Assembly: GCA_029067085.1 (NCBI GenBank)
Contig: JAIEFE010000008.1
Span: 116,950 to 180,949 of the forward strand
Source: Lachnospiraceae bacterium
GTDB taxonomy: Bacteria; Bacillota; Clostridia; Lachnospirales; Lachnospiraceae
Reading direction: 5' to 3'
DNA length: 64,000 bases
The notes below the pieces were generated by a model, which searched no databases, was not told the DNA's origin, and worked only from the letters and a program-made list of their open reading frames with translations. The stretch's first letter is position 1; each line of letters opens with the position of its first letter. The position numbers were made by a program, and so were the translations under genes. Of the stretch, positions 45,559 to 53,297 are shown piece by piece.

Positions 45559-46346
45559 CTTATTGTACACAGTTTGCCTCTAAGAACATACCCTATCTTT
45601 TCATAACAGGCATTCGATGCAGCATAATCTGCATCTGTATAAAGCATGGGAACATATCCCGCTTCCATCGCAAGTTTTGAAACCTGATAAACCAGATTTT
45701 CAGCGTAATGCTTCCTGCGATACTCAGGACAAGTAAACACAAGATTAATCGATGCCAAATTTCCATTAGGCGCAAACTTACAGCTCGCGACATGATTCCC
45801 CTGTTCATTCTTCCATAAGTACATATTTCCCGTATTGATGAATGCCTCTGCATCCATACGATAACCATCACGATCCTTTTGATCAATCCCTATTTCTTTA
45901 TGAAACAAATCCAGAAAATCTACCAATTCATCAAGATCTTCGCTGCTGCACCGATGAATGGAACCGTCAGCTTTCTTGGACGGCTCTATAAGCTTCTGAC
46001 AATCATACGCAAACATATTGGTAGAAATGGACAGTGCTTTACCATCTGCAGCTGCTCTTTCAATAAAAAACTTCGCCAAATCATACTTAAGGTTAAAGCG
46101 ATACTCACCGTTTAAAAGAGAATGTTCTGCTACAATTTGATAAGCCTTCTCCATCTCCTCTTTCGTTGCATCATCCGAAGTCCATATCCATATCGGAAAT
46201 GGCTTATTCGTAAAGCAGATGATCAACCTTTCATGGTCAGTCATCAGCAGCTCACACTTTCCTCCAATAATACGGCGAAGCACAAAAAATGTATATTTGT
46301 CATCCTCTAATATTTTAAAATCTCTTTCATCTACAAAGCTGTCCAT
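45555..46346 (-). CDS. GNAT family N-acetyltransferase
   Basis: A roughly 263-residue two-part GNAT. The C-terminal acetyl-CoA-binding half has NLVFTCPEYRRKHYAENLVYQVSKLAMEAG and DAASNACYEKIGY-like ends (NLVFTCPEYRRKHYA at about 200-214). ATG 46346, with GGAG 6 nt upstream, is preferred over the TTG 46376. Substrate is unknown. A second GNAT lies 22 nt upstream. Confidence 0.78.
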   Translation of the reverse strand: MDSFVDERDFKILEDDKYTFFVLRRIIGGKCELLMTDHERLIICFTNKPFPIWIWTSDDATKEEMEKAYQIVAEHSLLNGEYRFNLKYDLAKFFIERAAADGKALSISTNMFAYDCQKLIEPSKKADGSIHRCSSEDLDELVDFLDLFHKEIGIDQKDRDGYRMDAEAFINTGNMYLWKNEQGNHVASCKFAPNGNLASINLVFTCPEYRRKHYAENLVYQVSKLAMEAGYVPMLYTDADYAASNACYEKIGYVLRGKLCTIS

Positions 46347-46368
46347 AGTTATCTCCATAAATCCAGAT

Positions 46369-46806
46369 TTATTCAAACCACTTCACTTTCATAACGAAGT
46401 TTTTGGCATTGTGATACCCTGCTTTTCCATAATAATGTTCGTGATGTTCATCAGCTACTGCCTGAAGTTCAATACATGCAGCATCTTTCTTACGAACCTG
46501 CATTTCCAGTTCTTTTAATAAAACGCTTCCATATCCTTTATTCTGATACTCAGTTGCTATAACGATTTCCTCTAATGTATAACCCATAATATCATCATAT
46601 TGCTTAAAATATCCCATCGCAAAACCAATAGTTGACTCATTATCTTTCATAATTAGTCCGTAGGAATCTTCCATACTCAAAACCTGATGAATTCTTTTTC
46701 CGGCTGTGATCTCGGTCCAGCAACTATCCTCTTGTTTGTTATAATATGCAATATAAATAGGTAATATAGAAGATATGTCTTCGACTTTTATTTTTCTGAC
46801 TTCCAC
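46369..46806 (-). CDS. GNAT family N-acetyltransferase
   Basis: A 145-residue single-domain GNAT. The acetyl-CoA loop is VIATEYQNKGYGSVLLKELE, preceded by GFAMGYFKQYDDIMGYTLEEI. The start is GTG 46806 with AGGGAG about 12 nt upstream, so a slightly later start is possible. It is read with the next GNAT gene, 22 nt away. Low GC. Confidence 0.82.
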   Translation of the reverse strand: MEVRKIKVEDISSILPIYIAYYNKQEDSCWTEITAGKRIHQVLSMEDSYGLIMKDNESTIGFAMGYFKQYDDIMGYTLEEIVIATEYQNKGYGSVLLKELEMQVRKKDAACIELQAVADEHHEHYYGKAGYHNAKNFVMKVKWFE

Positions 46807-46860
46807 AATAATTTAACTCCCTTTAAATTTCGAATAGTCAAATTTTTTACAAACTGGAAT

Positions 46861-47148
46861 CTACTGCTTTCTCACTTTCAAAACTAATGTGCTTATCAAG
46901 AAACCAATAATTCCACCAAGAGCAATCGTTCCAACAAAGAGTAAAATGATTTCAAACATAAAGTTTGTATGTATATTGGAAATCAATTCGCAAACTACAT
47001 ACAAAGCAAAACTTGAAACAACACTGATTATGATTTGTCTGGTGTCATTCATTTTTATCCCAATGAATACTGCAAGGATCAATCCGATCAGCATAAAAAC
47101 AATACTGTCGGATTCAAACAGTTCTTGAAAAATGGGTAAATATTTCAT
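46861..47148 (-). CDS. Small membrane protein behind the group II intron
   Basis: A 95-residue protein with about three TM segments (SIVFMLIGLILAVFIGI, QIIISVVSSFALYVVCEL, FEIILLFVGTIALGGIIGFLI) and a basic C-terminal tail. The frame continues upstream into the intron 3' end, which is an artefact; ATG 47148 is the real start, its ATGA overlapping the TGA that ends the spliced upstream gene. The two proteins probably belong together. No family recognised. Confidence 0.7.
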   Translation of the reverse strand: MKYLPIFQELFESDSIVFMLIGLILAVFIGIKMNDTRQIIISVVSSFALYVVCELISNIHTNFMFEIILLFVGTIALGGIIGFLISTLVLKVRKQ

Positions 47149-47185
47149 AAAAACCCCGTTAAATTCCGATTTTTCCAGTTCCGCA

Positions 47186-49057
47186 GTCGAGTAGACAAGC
47201 GGCTCACGCCGCAAGCCCCTCACAGAACCGTGCGTGCGCCTTTCACGCACACGGCTCCTCATAATAACATTCGCTTTTAGAATAACCTCACATAAATCTT
47301 TGGTTTTGCTAAGGGATAAACTTTCAGCATGTCAGCAAATCCATCCCATGTATAGCTTTTCTTCTGACTTCGCCTGTTCAGTGCTTTGCATAGATATCTT
47401 TGGGTGAAATGCAGAAAAGAACCCAGCTTCTTGCCATTATAGGAGACACCATAGTACCTGTAGTGTCCTACCAGCTTCTTATTCAGCCTCTCTATTAATT
47501 CCTTCACGGGCAGGTCGTTATTAGCATACAGCCATTCTTTCGTGGCTTTTAACTTCTGTGCATATTTCTTTCTGCTCGTTTTCAGCTTCACGCAGAAATT
47601 TCCACTCTTTCTGCCTTTCCCACAGTAGAAAGTAAAACCCAGAAAATCAAATGTCTCTGGCTTCTTACCATATCTACGTCTGCTGTTTTCCTCCGCAAAC
47701 CTTCCAAACTCAATCAGTCGGCTCTTGCTTTCCTCAAGTTCAAGATTGAATTTTCCCAGCCTTTCCTTCAGTGCGGCATAATATCTCTCCGCGTCTGACC
47801 TGTCCTGGAATCCCGCAATAAAATCATCTGCATAGACCGCCAGAAAGCATTTCCCTTCCGTCTCTTTCAGCACTACAAACTTGTACCAGAGCGTCAGTAC
47901 ATTGTGCATATAGATATTTGCCAAAATCGGGCTGATGATGTTTCCCTGCGCTGAACCTTCCTCGCTTGCCTCGTAGACACCTTCTGTTATTACTCCGGCT
48001 TTCAGATATTTGTTTATCAGCCACAGCAGATTCGTGTCCTTTATATACAGTCCCAGAAACCGCATGAGCCATTCATGGCTCATGTGGTCAAAGAATCCCT
48101 TGATGTCTGCGTCCACCACATAGTTAATCCATTCGTTTTGTAGCTGGCGGTGGACTTCCTTTATCGCATCATGGCACCCTCTGTTTGGTCTGAACCCATA
48201 CATACAGTTAAGGAATCTCGGTTCGTAGATCGCTTCCAGTATTTTCTTTACCGCAAGCTGCACAATCTTGTCCTCATACGAGGCAATCCCAAGCGGTCTC
48301 ATCTTTCCATTGCTTTTTGGTATATACACCCTTAGCGACGGCAGTGGCTTGTATGCCCTGTTCTTTAACCGCTCCACCAGATTTGTGATGTTCTCTTCCA
48401 GATGTTCTTCGTATTCTGCTTTTGTCACCTTGTCAATTCCTACTGCTTTCTTCCCATCCAGTTCCTTATGGCACTGCGTGAGCATTTCAGCATTAATCAG
48501 ATGGTACAGAGACGTGAACTCTGGCTTCGGCGTTGTCGCCGATATTTCTGCTATTCTTTCTAATTTTGTTCCCATCAATACCTCCGTTCCTGTGCACGGT
48601 TGATGTGTCCTCAGAAAGACCGTTACTATGTAGCCCCCTTCCCTCCACTGGCATTACCCAGCTTCTACGGTACTATGAGGCTATCCGACTGCCTGCCACC
48701 CATCCGCTTATCTCCATCTTCTAGTTGATAATACGTACTTGTTTCCAAGAAGCGACAGGCTCTCCCCAGTTGACAGTTAACCACAATGTCAAGCATGACT
48801 GGCTCTTTGACCCCGCAGTGCCGTACAGTTCTCGCCTTATACGAACTGCCCGATATTGCTTTCCGTACCAGTTAAGACGTCAGCCCTCTGAATTTCAACA
48901 TTTCGAGGCTCAATCGCATTGCAGCCCTACTTGCTCGCTGTCTACGCTTCGCACCAGCCATTACTGACTGCCACGCAAGACTCGCTACTGCTGGTTGGCT
49001 AGACCTTCGCAGACAGGAATCACACCTGTTAGGTTAATTGCCCTTTGCTGGGCGCAC
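47186..49057 (-). mobile_element. Group II intron with encoded reverse transcriptase
   Basis: A 1872-nt group II intron on the minus strand. The 5' end begins GTGCGCCCAGCAAAGGGC (49057 downward). Domain V is recognisable near 47225-47260 (GAGCCGTGTGCGTGAAAGGC and its pairing strand). Domain VI follows, with the branch A bulged between GUCU and CUC, and the 3' end ACTCGAC at 47186, 7 nt beyond the branch. The ORF lies in domain IV. Candidate EBS1 AACTGG occurs on the minus strand at 48873-48868 (and at 48781-48776), complementary to IBS1 CCAGTT at the exon end. It interrupts a membrane-protein gene; see findings. Confidence 0.92.
47277..48578 (-). CDS. ltrA: Group II intron reverse transcriptase/maturase
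   Basis: A 433-residue RT/maturase. RT motifs are present: MRPLGIASYEDKIVQLAV, YGFRPNRGCHDAI, and the catalytic AVYADDFIAGF. The maturase (X) domain follows, with YRYYGVSYNGKKLGSFLHFTQRYL. No HNH endonuclease is seen at the C-terminus, so mobility would rely on other nicking or a replication-linked route. It is encoded within the intron, 91 nt from its 3' end. Confidence 0.94.
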   Translation of the reverse strand: MMGTKLERIAEISATTPKPEFTSLYHLINAEMLTQCHKELDGKKAVGIDKVTKAEYEEHLEENITNLVERLKNRAYKPLPSLRVYIPKSNGKMRPLGIASYEDKIVQLAVKKILEAIYEPRFLNCMYGFRPNRGCHDAIKEVHRQLQNEWINYVVDADIKGFFDHMSHEWLMRFLGLYIKDTNLLWLINKYLKAGVITEGVYEASEEGSAQGNIISPILANIYMHNVLTLWYKFVVLKETEGKCFLAVYADDFIAGFQDRSDAERYYAALKERLGKFNLELEESKSRLIEFGRFAEENSRRRYGKKPETFDFLGFTFYCGKGRKSGNFCVKLKTSRKKYAQKLKATKEWLYANNDLPVKELIERLNKKLVGHYRYYGVSYNGKKLGSFLHFTQRYLCKALNRRSQKKSYTWDGFADMLKVYPLAKPKIYVRLF

Positions 49058-49502
49058 AACTGGAATTTGACTTTGTTTGTAAATCTTCCAGAAAGAAAAT
49101 TCCTTCTGTTAAGTTGATAAACATTTCCTTGTCTTTGATTGTATAAGTTTTGTTATTCCACCAGACAGTAGTATTATTAGCGGAAATTGTCTTATCTGTT
49201 CCATCCTTAAGAAGATAGGTAATTATAACCAAAGGTTCTTCTTCGCTATTCGATTTTTTAAATAAATCATATTTCAAAAATCCTGTTAGCTTTAATGCTA
49301 ACTCAACATCCTCATGACTCGAAATTTCTTTAACATCATCTGTAACACTCGGATATGAGATATTGACAGATTGAATATTATCTAAATTGGGCAATCCCAA
49401 AAGGTACATACCATCTGTAAATATCCTGATTCCGACAATCAAAACGATTATAACTATCATTTCTATTAAGAATCGAATAAGACCTTTAACAATTTTATTC
49501 AC
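49029..49502 (-). CDS. Membrane-anchored protein gene interrupted by the group II intron
   Basis: As read without splicing, this is 157 residues: a basic N-terminus, one TM (RFLIEMIVIIVLIVGIRIF), then an extracytoplasmic beta-type domain ending KSNSSCAPSKGQLT. The last nine residues are intron-encoded. Exon 1 is 49502-49058 and exon 2 is 47185-47145; splicing would give 161 residues ending LRNWKNRNLTGFL, with TGA at 47147. That stop overlaps the next ATG (ATGA), which strongly supports this as the native 3' end. Shine-Dalgarno AGGAAGGAG precedes ATG 49502. No family recognised. Confidence 0.75.
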   Translation of the reverse strand: MNKIVKGLIRFLIEMIVIIVLIVGIRIFTDGMYLLGLPNLDNIQSVNISYPSVTDDVKEISSHEDVELALKLTGFLKYDLFKKSNSEEEPLVIITYLLKDGTDKTISANNTTVWWNNKTYTIKDKEMFINLTEGIFFLEDLQTKSNSSCAPSKGQLT

Positions 49503-49593
49503 CAGCTTTCTCCTTCCTATCCCGATTTGTCTTATATATCATTTTACTTCATATACCGCGATCTCACAATATAAAACAAACTTTCCTGACAAA

Positions 49594-49623
49594 TTGAAAA
49601 GCAGCAGAGAACTATGCTATAAT
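49594..49623 (+). promoter_or_regulatory. Sigma-A-type promoter of the DUF3795 gene
   Basis: TTGAAA (49594-49599), an 18-nt spacer, and TATAAT (49618-49623). The gene starts 43 nt further on. Confidence 0.75.
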
Positions 49624-49665
49624 AGCAAGCAATATACAAATCAAAATTTGACGGAGAGAGATAAG

Positions 49666-50133
49666 ATGGACAAAAGCGAAATTTTGAAAAACGTTGCCCC
49701 ATGTTCTTTAATGTGCCACACATGTTCAGGATATTGTAACGGTGTGATCTGTGAATCATCTAAAACATTATTAAAATATTTAGAGGGTATGAAAGAATTT
49801 TATGAAAAGCATATTCCTGATGCTGTGGAAAGTTATAGTAACTTTGAAGAAATACTTCGCATGTATAGCGATGCCCCCTGTTCCGGCTGCCGCAGTACAG
49901 AGCATAATGGATGCAGTATCGAAGGGTGCCTCCTGCTTGAATGTACAAAGAACCATAACATTGATTTTTGCGGAGAATGTGATGAATTCCCGTGCAAAAA
50001 AACAATGGAATTGTTTGAAGATGAAGTCTATAAACAGTGGCTGGAAGGAAATCAGCAAATTCATGATCATGGCATAGAGTTCTTTTGGAAAAACAATTGC
50101 GAAAATCCACATTATAAAGCATATAAAAAGTAA
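49666..50133 (+). CDS. DUF3795-type cysteine-rich protein
   Basis: A 155-residue protein with 13 or so Cys arranged in clusters (CSLMCHTCSGYCNGVIC, CSGCRSTEHNGCSIEGCLLLEC, CGECDEFPCKK). These Cys-rich patterns match the DUF3795 group, a likely zinc or Fe-S protein of unknown role. The longer frame upstream is not supported: ATG 49666 has GGAGAGAG just upstream and a strong promoter 43 nt before it. Confidence 0.75.
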   Translation: MDKSEILKNVAPCSLMCHTCSGYCNGVICESSKTLLKYLEGMKEFYEKHIPDAVESYSNFEEILRMYSDAPCSGCRSTEHNGCSIEGCLLLECTKNHNIDFCGECDEFPCKKTMELFEDEVYKQWLEGNQQIHDHGIEFFWKNNCENPHYKAYKK

Positions 50134-50205
50134 TTGCAAATTTGAATTTGTCGTTATGTTAAGGGAATCTATAAAGCATGTAATTGAATTTTACGGAGGA
50201 AAAGC

Positions 50206-50466
50206 ATGATTGCTTTAATTGTAGCTTTTGCCAAAAATCAAGTAATTGGAAATAAAGGTCAAATTCCCTGGAAAATAAAAGGGGAACAGAGACGTTTTAA
50301 GGAATTGACGACAGGAAATGTTGTTATTATGGGCAGGCGGTCTTATGAAGAAATAGGAAAACCATTGCAAAATAGAACTACTATTGTCGTATCTAACACT
50401 AAAAATTTTGAAGGCGAAATTTCCTATACATACGTAACATATACAAGAAAGGGTGGGTGCGCTTAA
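50206..50466 (+). pseudogene. Truncated dihydrofolate reductase (5' half)
   Basis: Residues 1-70 match the N-terminal half of DHFR: MIALIVAFAKNQVIGNKGQIPW, GRRSYEEIGKPLQNRTTIVVS. A full DHFR is about 160 residues; here the frame breaks off near residue 80 ([13 protein letters not shown]). The C-terminal half, including the GGG cofactor-binding region, is missing, so this is not expected to be active. Its TAA overlaps the ATG of the Nudix gene (TAATG). Confidence 0.8.
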
Positions 50467-50909
50467 TGAATATACGCAACAGTGCCAGAGCATTTATTCT
50501 GAACGAAAATAATGAAATTCTTTTACAGAAATTTGAATTCAGTTTTACAGGGGTACTGAAAATTCTTTGGGTTACTCCGGGCGGCGGTGTAGAAGAAGGA
50601 GAAACTTTTGAGCAGGCATTAAAAAGAGAATTATTTGAAGAATTAGGACTAAATATAGAAATCAACGGAGACAGCGTACTATCGCTGAACATTCCGTTTG
50701 ACGGGAAATCAGGAAAATTCATAAGTCACGAGGTGTACCATCTGATACATCTCCCCAAGAATACGACTTTTTCATTAGAAAATATGGAAGTATGGGAAAA
50801 AGACACATTTCATAACCTGAAATGGTGGAGTCTTGAGGAATTAAGAAAAACTGAAGAAGAATTTGAGCCGAAAGACGAGATCTTAAAGATCTTAGAAAAG
50901 AGTTTTTAA
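50466..50909 (+). CDS. Nudix hydrolase
   Basis: A 147-residue Nudix protein. The Nudix box is [23 protein letters not shown], fully matching Gx5Ex7REUxEExGU. The start [20 protein letters not shown] is typical; ATG 50466 is preferred over GTG 50457. No SD is obvious apart from GGGTGGG. It follows the DHFR fragment directly and may be read by coupling. The substrate (a nucleoside diphosphate derivative) is unknown. Confidence 0.86.
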   Translation: MNIRNSARAFILNENNEILLQKFEFSFTGVLKILWVTPGGGVEEGETFEQALKRELFEELGLNIEINGDSVLSLNIPFDGKSGKFISHEVYHLIHLPKNTTFSLENMEVWEKDTFHNLKWWSLEELRKTEEEFEPKDEILKILEKSF

Positions 50910-50943
50910 CTAAAGGTATGTTACAAATATACATGAATCAGAA

Positions 50944-50979
50944 TGTGTCATCTAATGTTTTAAAGCATTAGATGACACA
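50944..50979. terminator. Hairpin between the convergent Nudix and XRE-PRTase genes
   Basis: A perfect 14-bp stem TGTGTCATCTAATG / CATTAGATGACACA with an 8-nt loop TTTTAAAG. It lies 34 nt past the Nudix stop and 25 nt before the stop of the opposing gene. The tail is T-poor, so termination efficiency is uncertain. Confidence 0.55.
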
Positions 50980-51004
50980 TTAGATAGATAAATCCCAGTT
51001 GTTC

Positions 51005-51802
51005 TTAGACAATCTGATTCTGTATCGCGTAGTCAATATCTTCTTCAGTGATGACAGAATACAGCTTCGTGTGATATTTTTCTTCAATGAATTTAGAGCC
51101 AGTCAACCTTTCGGTATCCTGTTGCACCATCCTGTCTGCGATTACCACAACTGCCGCTATTTGTACATTTGCCTGATTTAAAATGGTGTCAAGTCTTTCT
51201 GAAAGTGTTTTTCCGGATGATATGAGGTCATCCACAATCACTACCTTATCACCATCTTGTAAAGTGTATCCACATAACATGCGACCGCGGCTATCAGGAG
51301 TTTTTCTGTCATGGCAGTAATTAACTAACATACCATATTTTCTGAACAGCGCACAAGCTGTTGCTACCGAGAAAGCAACTCCGTGATATGCCAACCCCAT
51401 AATGGTATTGAACTCAATGTTATTTTCCCGGATGCAATCTGCAAAAAATTCCCCGATTTGAGCAATTTGTGCATTTGTGGTAAAGTTTTCTGAGTTTATA
51501 TAAAAGTGTGCCCGCGCGCCTGATTTTAACTGTACATCCTTAAATTTCAATACTTCGTTGTCAACCATAAATTTTACAAAACGTTCCTTATAGGTAAGAA
51601 TTCTCAGCTTATAATCCATCAATTCGTCTATGGTGACCCCAAAACAATCTGCCAGCTCCGGCAGCAGCATAATGTCCGGAAGTGCAGTTTCATTTTCCCA
51701 TTTACTTACCGCTTGACCTGATATGTGCAATCTTTCTGCCAACTGCTCCTGTGTTATTCCTGCATTTACGCGTAGCCTTTTAATATTTTTTCCAATCATC
51801 AT
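51005..51802 (-). CDS. XRE HTH fused to an orotate phosphoribosyltransferase-like domain
   Basis: A 265-residue fusion. Residues 5-60 form an XRE/Cro HTH (ITQEQLAERLHISGQAVSKWENE). From about residue 66 a type I PRTase fold follows, closest to OPRT: QLKSGARAHFYIN, and the PRPP loop VVIVDDLISSGKT at 187-199. The catalytic flexible loop is altered: the site reads RKTPDSRGRML in place of the OPRT KDHGE. The domain may therefore sense PRPP or a nucleotide rather than make OMP. The fusion resembles the PurR logic (HTH + PRTase) with a different HTH. ATG 51802 has GGAGG 7 nt upstream. Confidence 0.85.
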   Translation of the reverse strand: MMIGKNIKRLRVNAGITQEQLAERLHISGQAVSKWENETALPDIMLLPELADCFGVTIDELMDYKLRILTYKERFVKFMVDNEVLKFKDVQLKSGARAHFYINSENFTTNAQIAQIGEFFADCIRENNIEFNTIMGLAYHGVAFSVATACALFRKYGMLVNYCHDRKTPDSRGRMLCGYTLQDGDKVVIVDDLISSGKTLSERLDTILNQANVQIAAVVVIADRMVQQDTERLTGSKFIEEKYHTKLYSVITEEDIDYAIQNQIV

Positions 51803-51841
51803 TCTTTTTCCTCCAATTTCATGAGTCGTTTTATGTTATAC

Positions 51842-51857
51842 AGAGGAGCGCTTCTCT
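51842..51857. repeat. 16-bp near-palindrome (candidate operator) upstream of XRE-PRTase
   Basis: AGAGGAGCGCTTCTCT is a dyad with a single mismatch pair. It lies 40-55 nt upstream of the XRE-PRTase start, and on the minus strand TATAAC, a possible -10, follows almost directly. A plausible binding site for the protein encoded downstream (inference). Confidence 0.45.
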
Positions 51858-51952
51858 TGGTTTTAGAATAACAAAGATTCAAATTTGCGACAATCAGCCA
51901 ATAAGACAATTTCCCACAACGTGTGGTTGAATTAATTTTTCATAAAATAGTT

Positions 51953-51981
51953 TTGACAAGACTAAACTCAGTTACTATATA
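51953..51981 (+). promoter_or_regulatory. Strong sigma-A-type promoter facing the flavodoxin remnant
   Basis: Perfect TTGACA (51953-51958), 17-nt spacer and TATATA (51976-51981) on the plus strand. The downstream gene is broken, so this may be a leftover promoter. Confidence 0.6.
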
Positions 51982-52024
51982 ATAAAAAAGATATACTATA
52001 TGCAGATTTTGCAAGGGCATATAA

Positions 52025-52225
52025 TATATAGATTACAGATATTGTTGGAAAAATTGCGGTTGTTCTATAATGAATGAAATGCAGGAGATATATGATTATA
52101 TTCAAGTGTGTGATAATATTCTAATTGCTTCTCCTATATATTTTTCGGAGCTGACCGGAAAACTATTAGATGTTGGAAGCAGACTTCAAATCTATTTTTG
52201 CACCAGATTTTACAGAGGGGAGGAA
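52025..52225 (+). pseudogene. Remnant of a flavodoxin-family FMN reductase
   Basis: The open frame reads DYRYCWKNCGCSIMNEMQEI, then YDYIQVCDNILIASPIYFSE. This is the middle portion of an NADPH-dependent FMN reductase (flavodoxin fold) with its CxxCxxxxxC-type motif and SPIYF loop. The 5' third is missing, with an in-frame stop just upstream, and homology ends near residue 60, before the stop at 52288. A start at ATG 52070 would give only about 72 residues. Broken at both ends, so non-functional. Confidence 0.7.
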
Positions 52226-52226
52226 A

Positions 52227-52877
52227 TTAATCCTCCCCGTCATCTTCCCATGTTCCCTGCGTGTAAGTTTCGTCCACCATATCGCTGATACCTGCCAGTA
52301 GCATGATGATGCCCTGTACTTTGTGGGGCTGGATAATGTAAACGCCTTTCTGATGTTCGTCTTCCACAACGATATCAGCGGCGAGCAGCGGCTTCAAGTG
52401 ATGATAAACCTGTCCTGTAGACCCGAAGCCACATTTCTTTACGAGTGACGCCACCGTACTGGGTTCGCGAAGTATCTCCAATAACATCCCAAGGCGGTTT
52501 GAATTCCCGATACAGGCTAGTACTTTACTTGCCATACCGCTCTCAATGAGAGGAAGCAGCTCATCGGTGGATACACTATTTCGTATCCAGTTAGACTGCC
52601 GTCCGCCGGAATTGTACACCCCGAGGTACGTCACAAGTCCGCTTATCCCTTTTTCCTCAGCTTTATAACACAGTTCCTCCATCTGCTCACTGAGACGGCT
52701 ATCCGGATGCATTCCATGCATAACGTATACTCTTTCCAGCTTCTCCGTCGATGACTTGTTTGGAAGCAATTCCGCCATCATATCCCGCAGCTCGTCAAGC
52801 TGTGGAGATACCATATTCTGAAGGTTTTCCATCTGTTCTTTGAGGGCATCAATCTCCTTACCGTAATCTCTATCCAT
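52227..52877 (-). CDS. ArsR-type winged-helix regulator with coiled coil
   Basis: A 216-residue protein. Residues 1-50 are a charged coiled coil (IDALKEQMENLQNMVSPQLDELRDMM). The middle is unassigned. Residues 120-200 carry an ArsR-type winged helix: NSNRLGMLLEILREPSTVASLVKKCGFGSTGQVYHHLKPLLAADIV. No clear metal-binding Cys is seen. Start ATG 52877 with AAGGAG upstream. It stands between the flavodoxin remnant and the toxin locus; targets unknown. Confidence 0.75.
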   Translation of the reverse strand: MDRDYGKEIDALKEQMENLQNMVSPQLDELRDMMAELLPNKSSTEKLERVYVMHGMHPDSRLSEQMEELCYKAEEKGISGLVTYLGVYNSGGRQSNWIRNSVSTDELLPLIESGMASKVLACIGNSNRLGMLLEILREPSTVASLVKKCGFGSTGQVYHHLKPLLAADIVVEDEHQKGVYIIQPHKVQGIIMLLAGISDMVDETYTQGTWEDDGED

Positions 52878-52981
52878 AATCCTAGCTCTACTCCTTTCTT
52901 AAATATTATGCATTTTCGCATTTCCGTAATTACATAATACAATGAAATGCCGCTAATGTCAATAGAGTTTTGGAAAATGTT

Positions 52982-53009
52982 TTAACATTTGTTCGTTATA
53001 TGGTATAAT
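52982..53009 (+). promoter_or_regulatory. Promoter of the toxin transcript
   Basis: TTAACA (52982-52987), 16-nt spacer, TATAAT (53004-53009). A transcript from here would carry the leader described below and start near 53016. Confidence 0.7.
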
Positions 53010-53041
53010 TAGATTGTATAATTGAAAAGAAAGTAGGATGC

Positions 53042-53082
53042 GATTTTCCGATATGATTGCCCTCTAGTCTTAAGAAAGAGGG
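53042..53082 (+). promoter_or_regulatory. Leader that can sequester the toxin Shine-Dalgarno
   Basis: CCCTCT (53060-53065) can pair with the SD AGAGGG (53077-53082). The same leader, GATTTTCCGAT (53042-53052) plus GCCCTC (53059-53064), is also complementary to ATCGGAAAATC (53234-53244) and GAGGGC (53226-53231) in the toxin 3' UTR. The two pairings are mutually exclusive for CCCTC. This is the 5'-3' long-distance pairing that keeps full-length type I toxin mRNA inactive. Confidence 0.65.
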
Positions 53083-53091
53083 TGATGCCAT

Positions 53092-53172
53092 ATGAGTGTA
53101 ATGGAAGTTCTTACATTATTACTTGTGTTTATTGCGGCATTGTCATACATAGACAACCATATAAAGAAATAG
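53092..53172 (+). CDS. Probable type I toxin: 26-residue membrane peptide
   Basis: A 26-codon ORF beginning MSVMEVLTLLLVFIAALSYI, then a short hydrophilic tail ending KK. It is one hydrophobic helix with a basic end, the form of holin-like type I toxins (TxpA/BsrG-type) of Firmicutes. SD AGAGGG is about 9 nt upstream of ATG 53092. The stop TAG (53170-53172) lies in a hairpin. Context supports toxin: a structured leader ahead, an antisense RNA promoter behind, and a strong own promoter. Toxicity is inference. Confidence 0.75.
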   Translation: MSVMEVLTLLLVFIAALSYIDNHIKK

Positions 53173-53262
53173 CATCCCGCCCTGAGAAAGTTGGATGCTA
53201 TTCTTTGAATACATTTTAATTTACTGAGGGCACATCGGAAAATCAATTCCGATCACCTTTCC
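53165..53262 (-). ncRNA. Antisense (antitoxin) RNA overlapping the toxin 3' end
   Basis: From the promoter at 53269-53297 a minus-strand RNA of about 100 nt would start near 53262 and end at the hairpin AATAGCATCC / GGATGCTATT (53168-53177, 53193-53202), followed on the minus strand by TTTCTTTAT. It covers the toxin stop codon and 3' UTR, a 3'-3' overlap as in TxpA/RatA. It contains the sequence that the toxin leader would pair with. Existence as a transcript is inferred. Confidence 0.65.
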
Positions 53263-53268
53263 AAGTAA

Positions 53269-53297
53269 ATTATATACTAGAGCCGCTTGATTTTCAA
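53269..53297 (-). promoter_or_regulatory. Promoter of the antisense RNA
   Basis: On the minus strand TTGAAA (53297-53292), exact 17-nt spacer, TATAAT (53274-53269). Five of six and six of six matches to consensus. It overlaps the toxin-side terminator stem at 53279-53305. Confidence 0.75.

Noticed and set aside
46861..47262. 133-residue version of the small membrane protein
   Set aside because: Its first 38 residues are encoded by group II intron domains V/VI and exon 2; the native start is ATG 47148.
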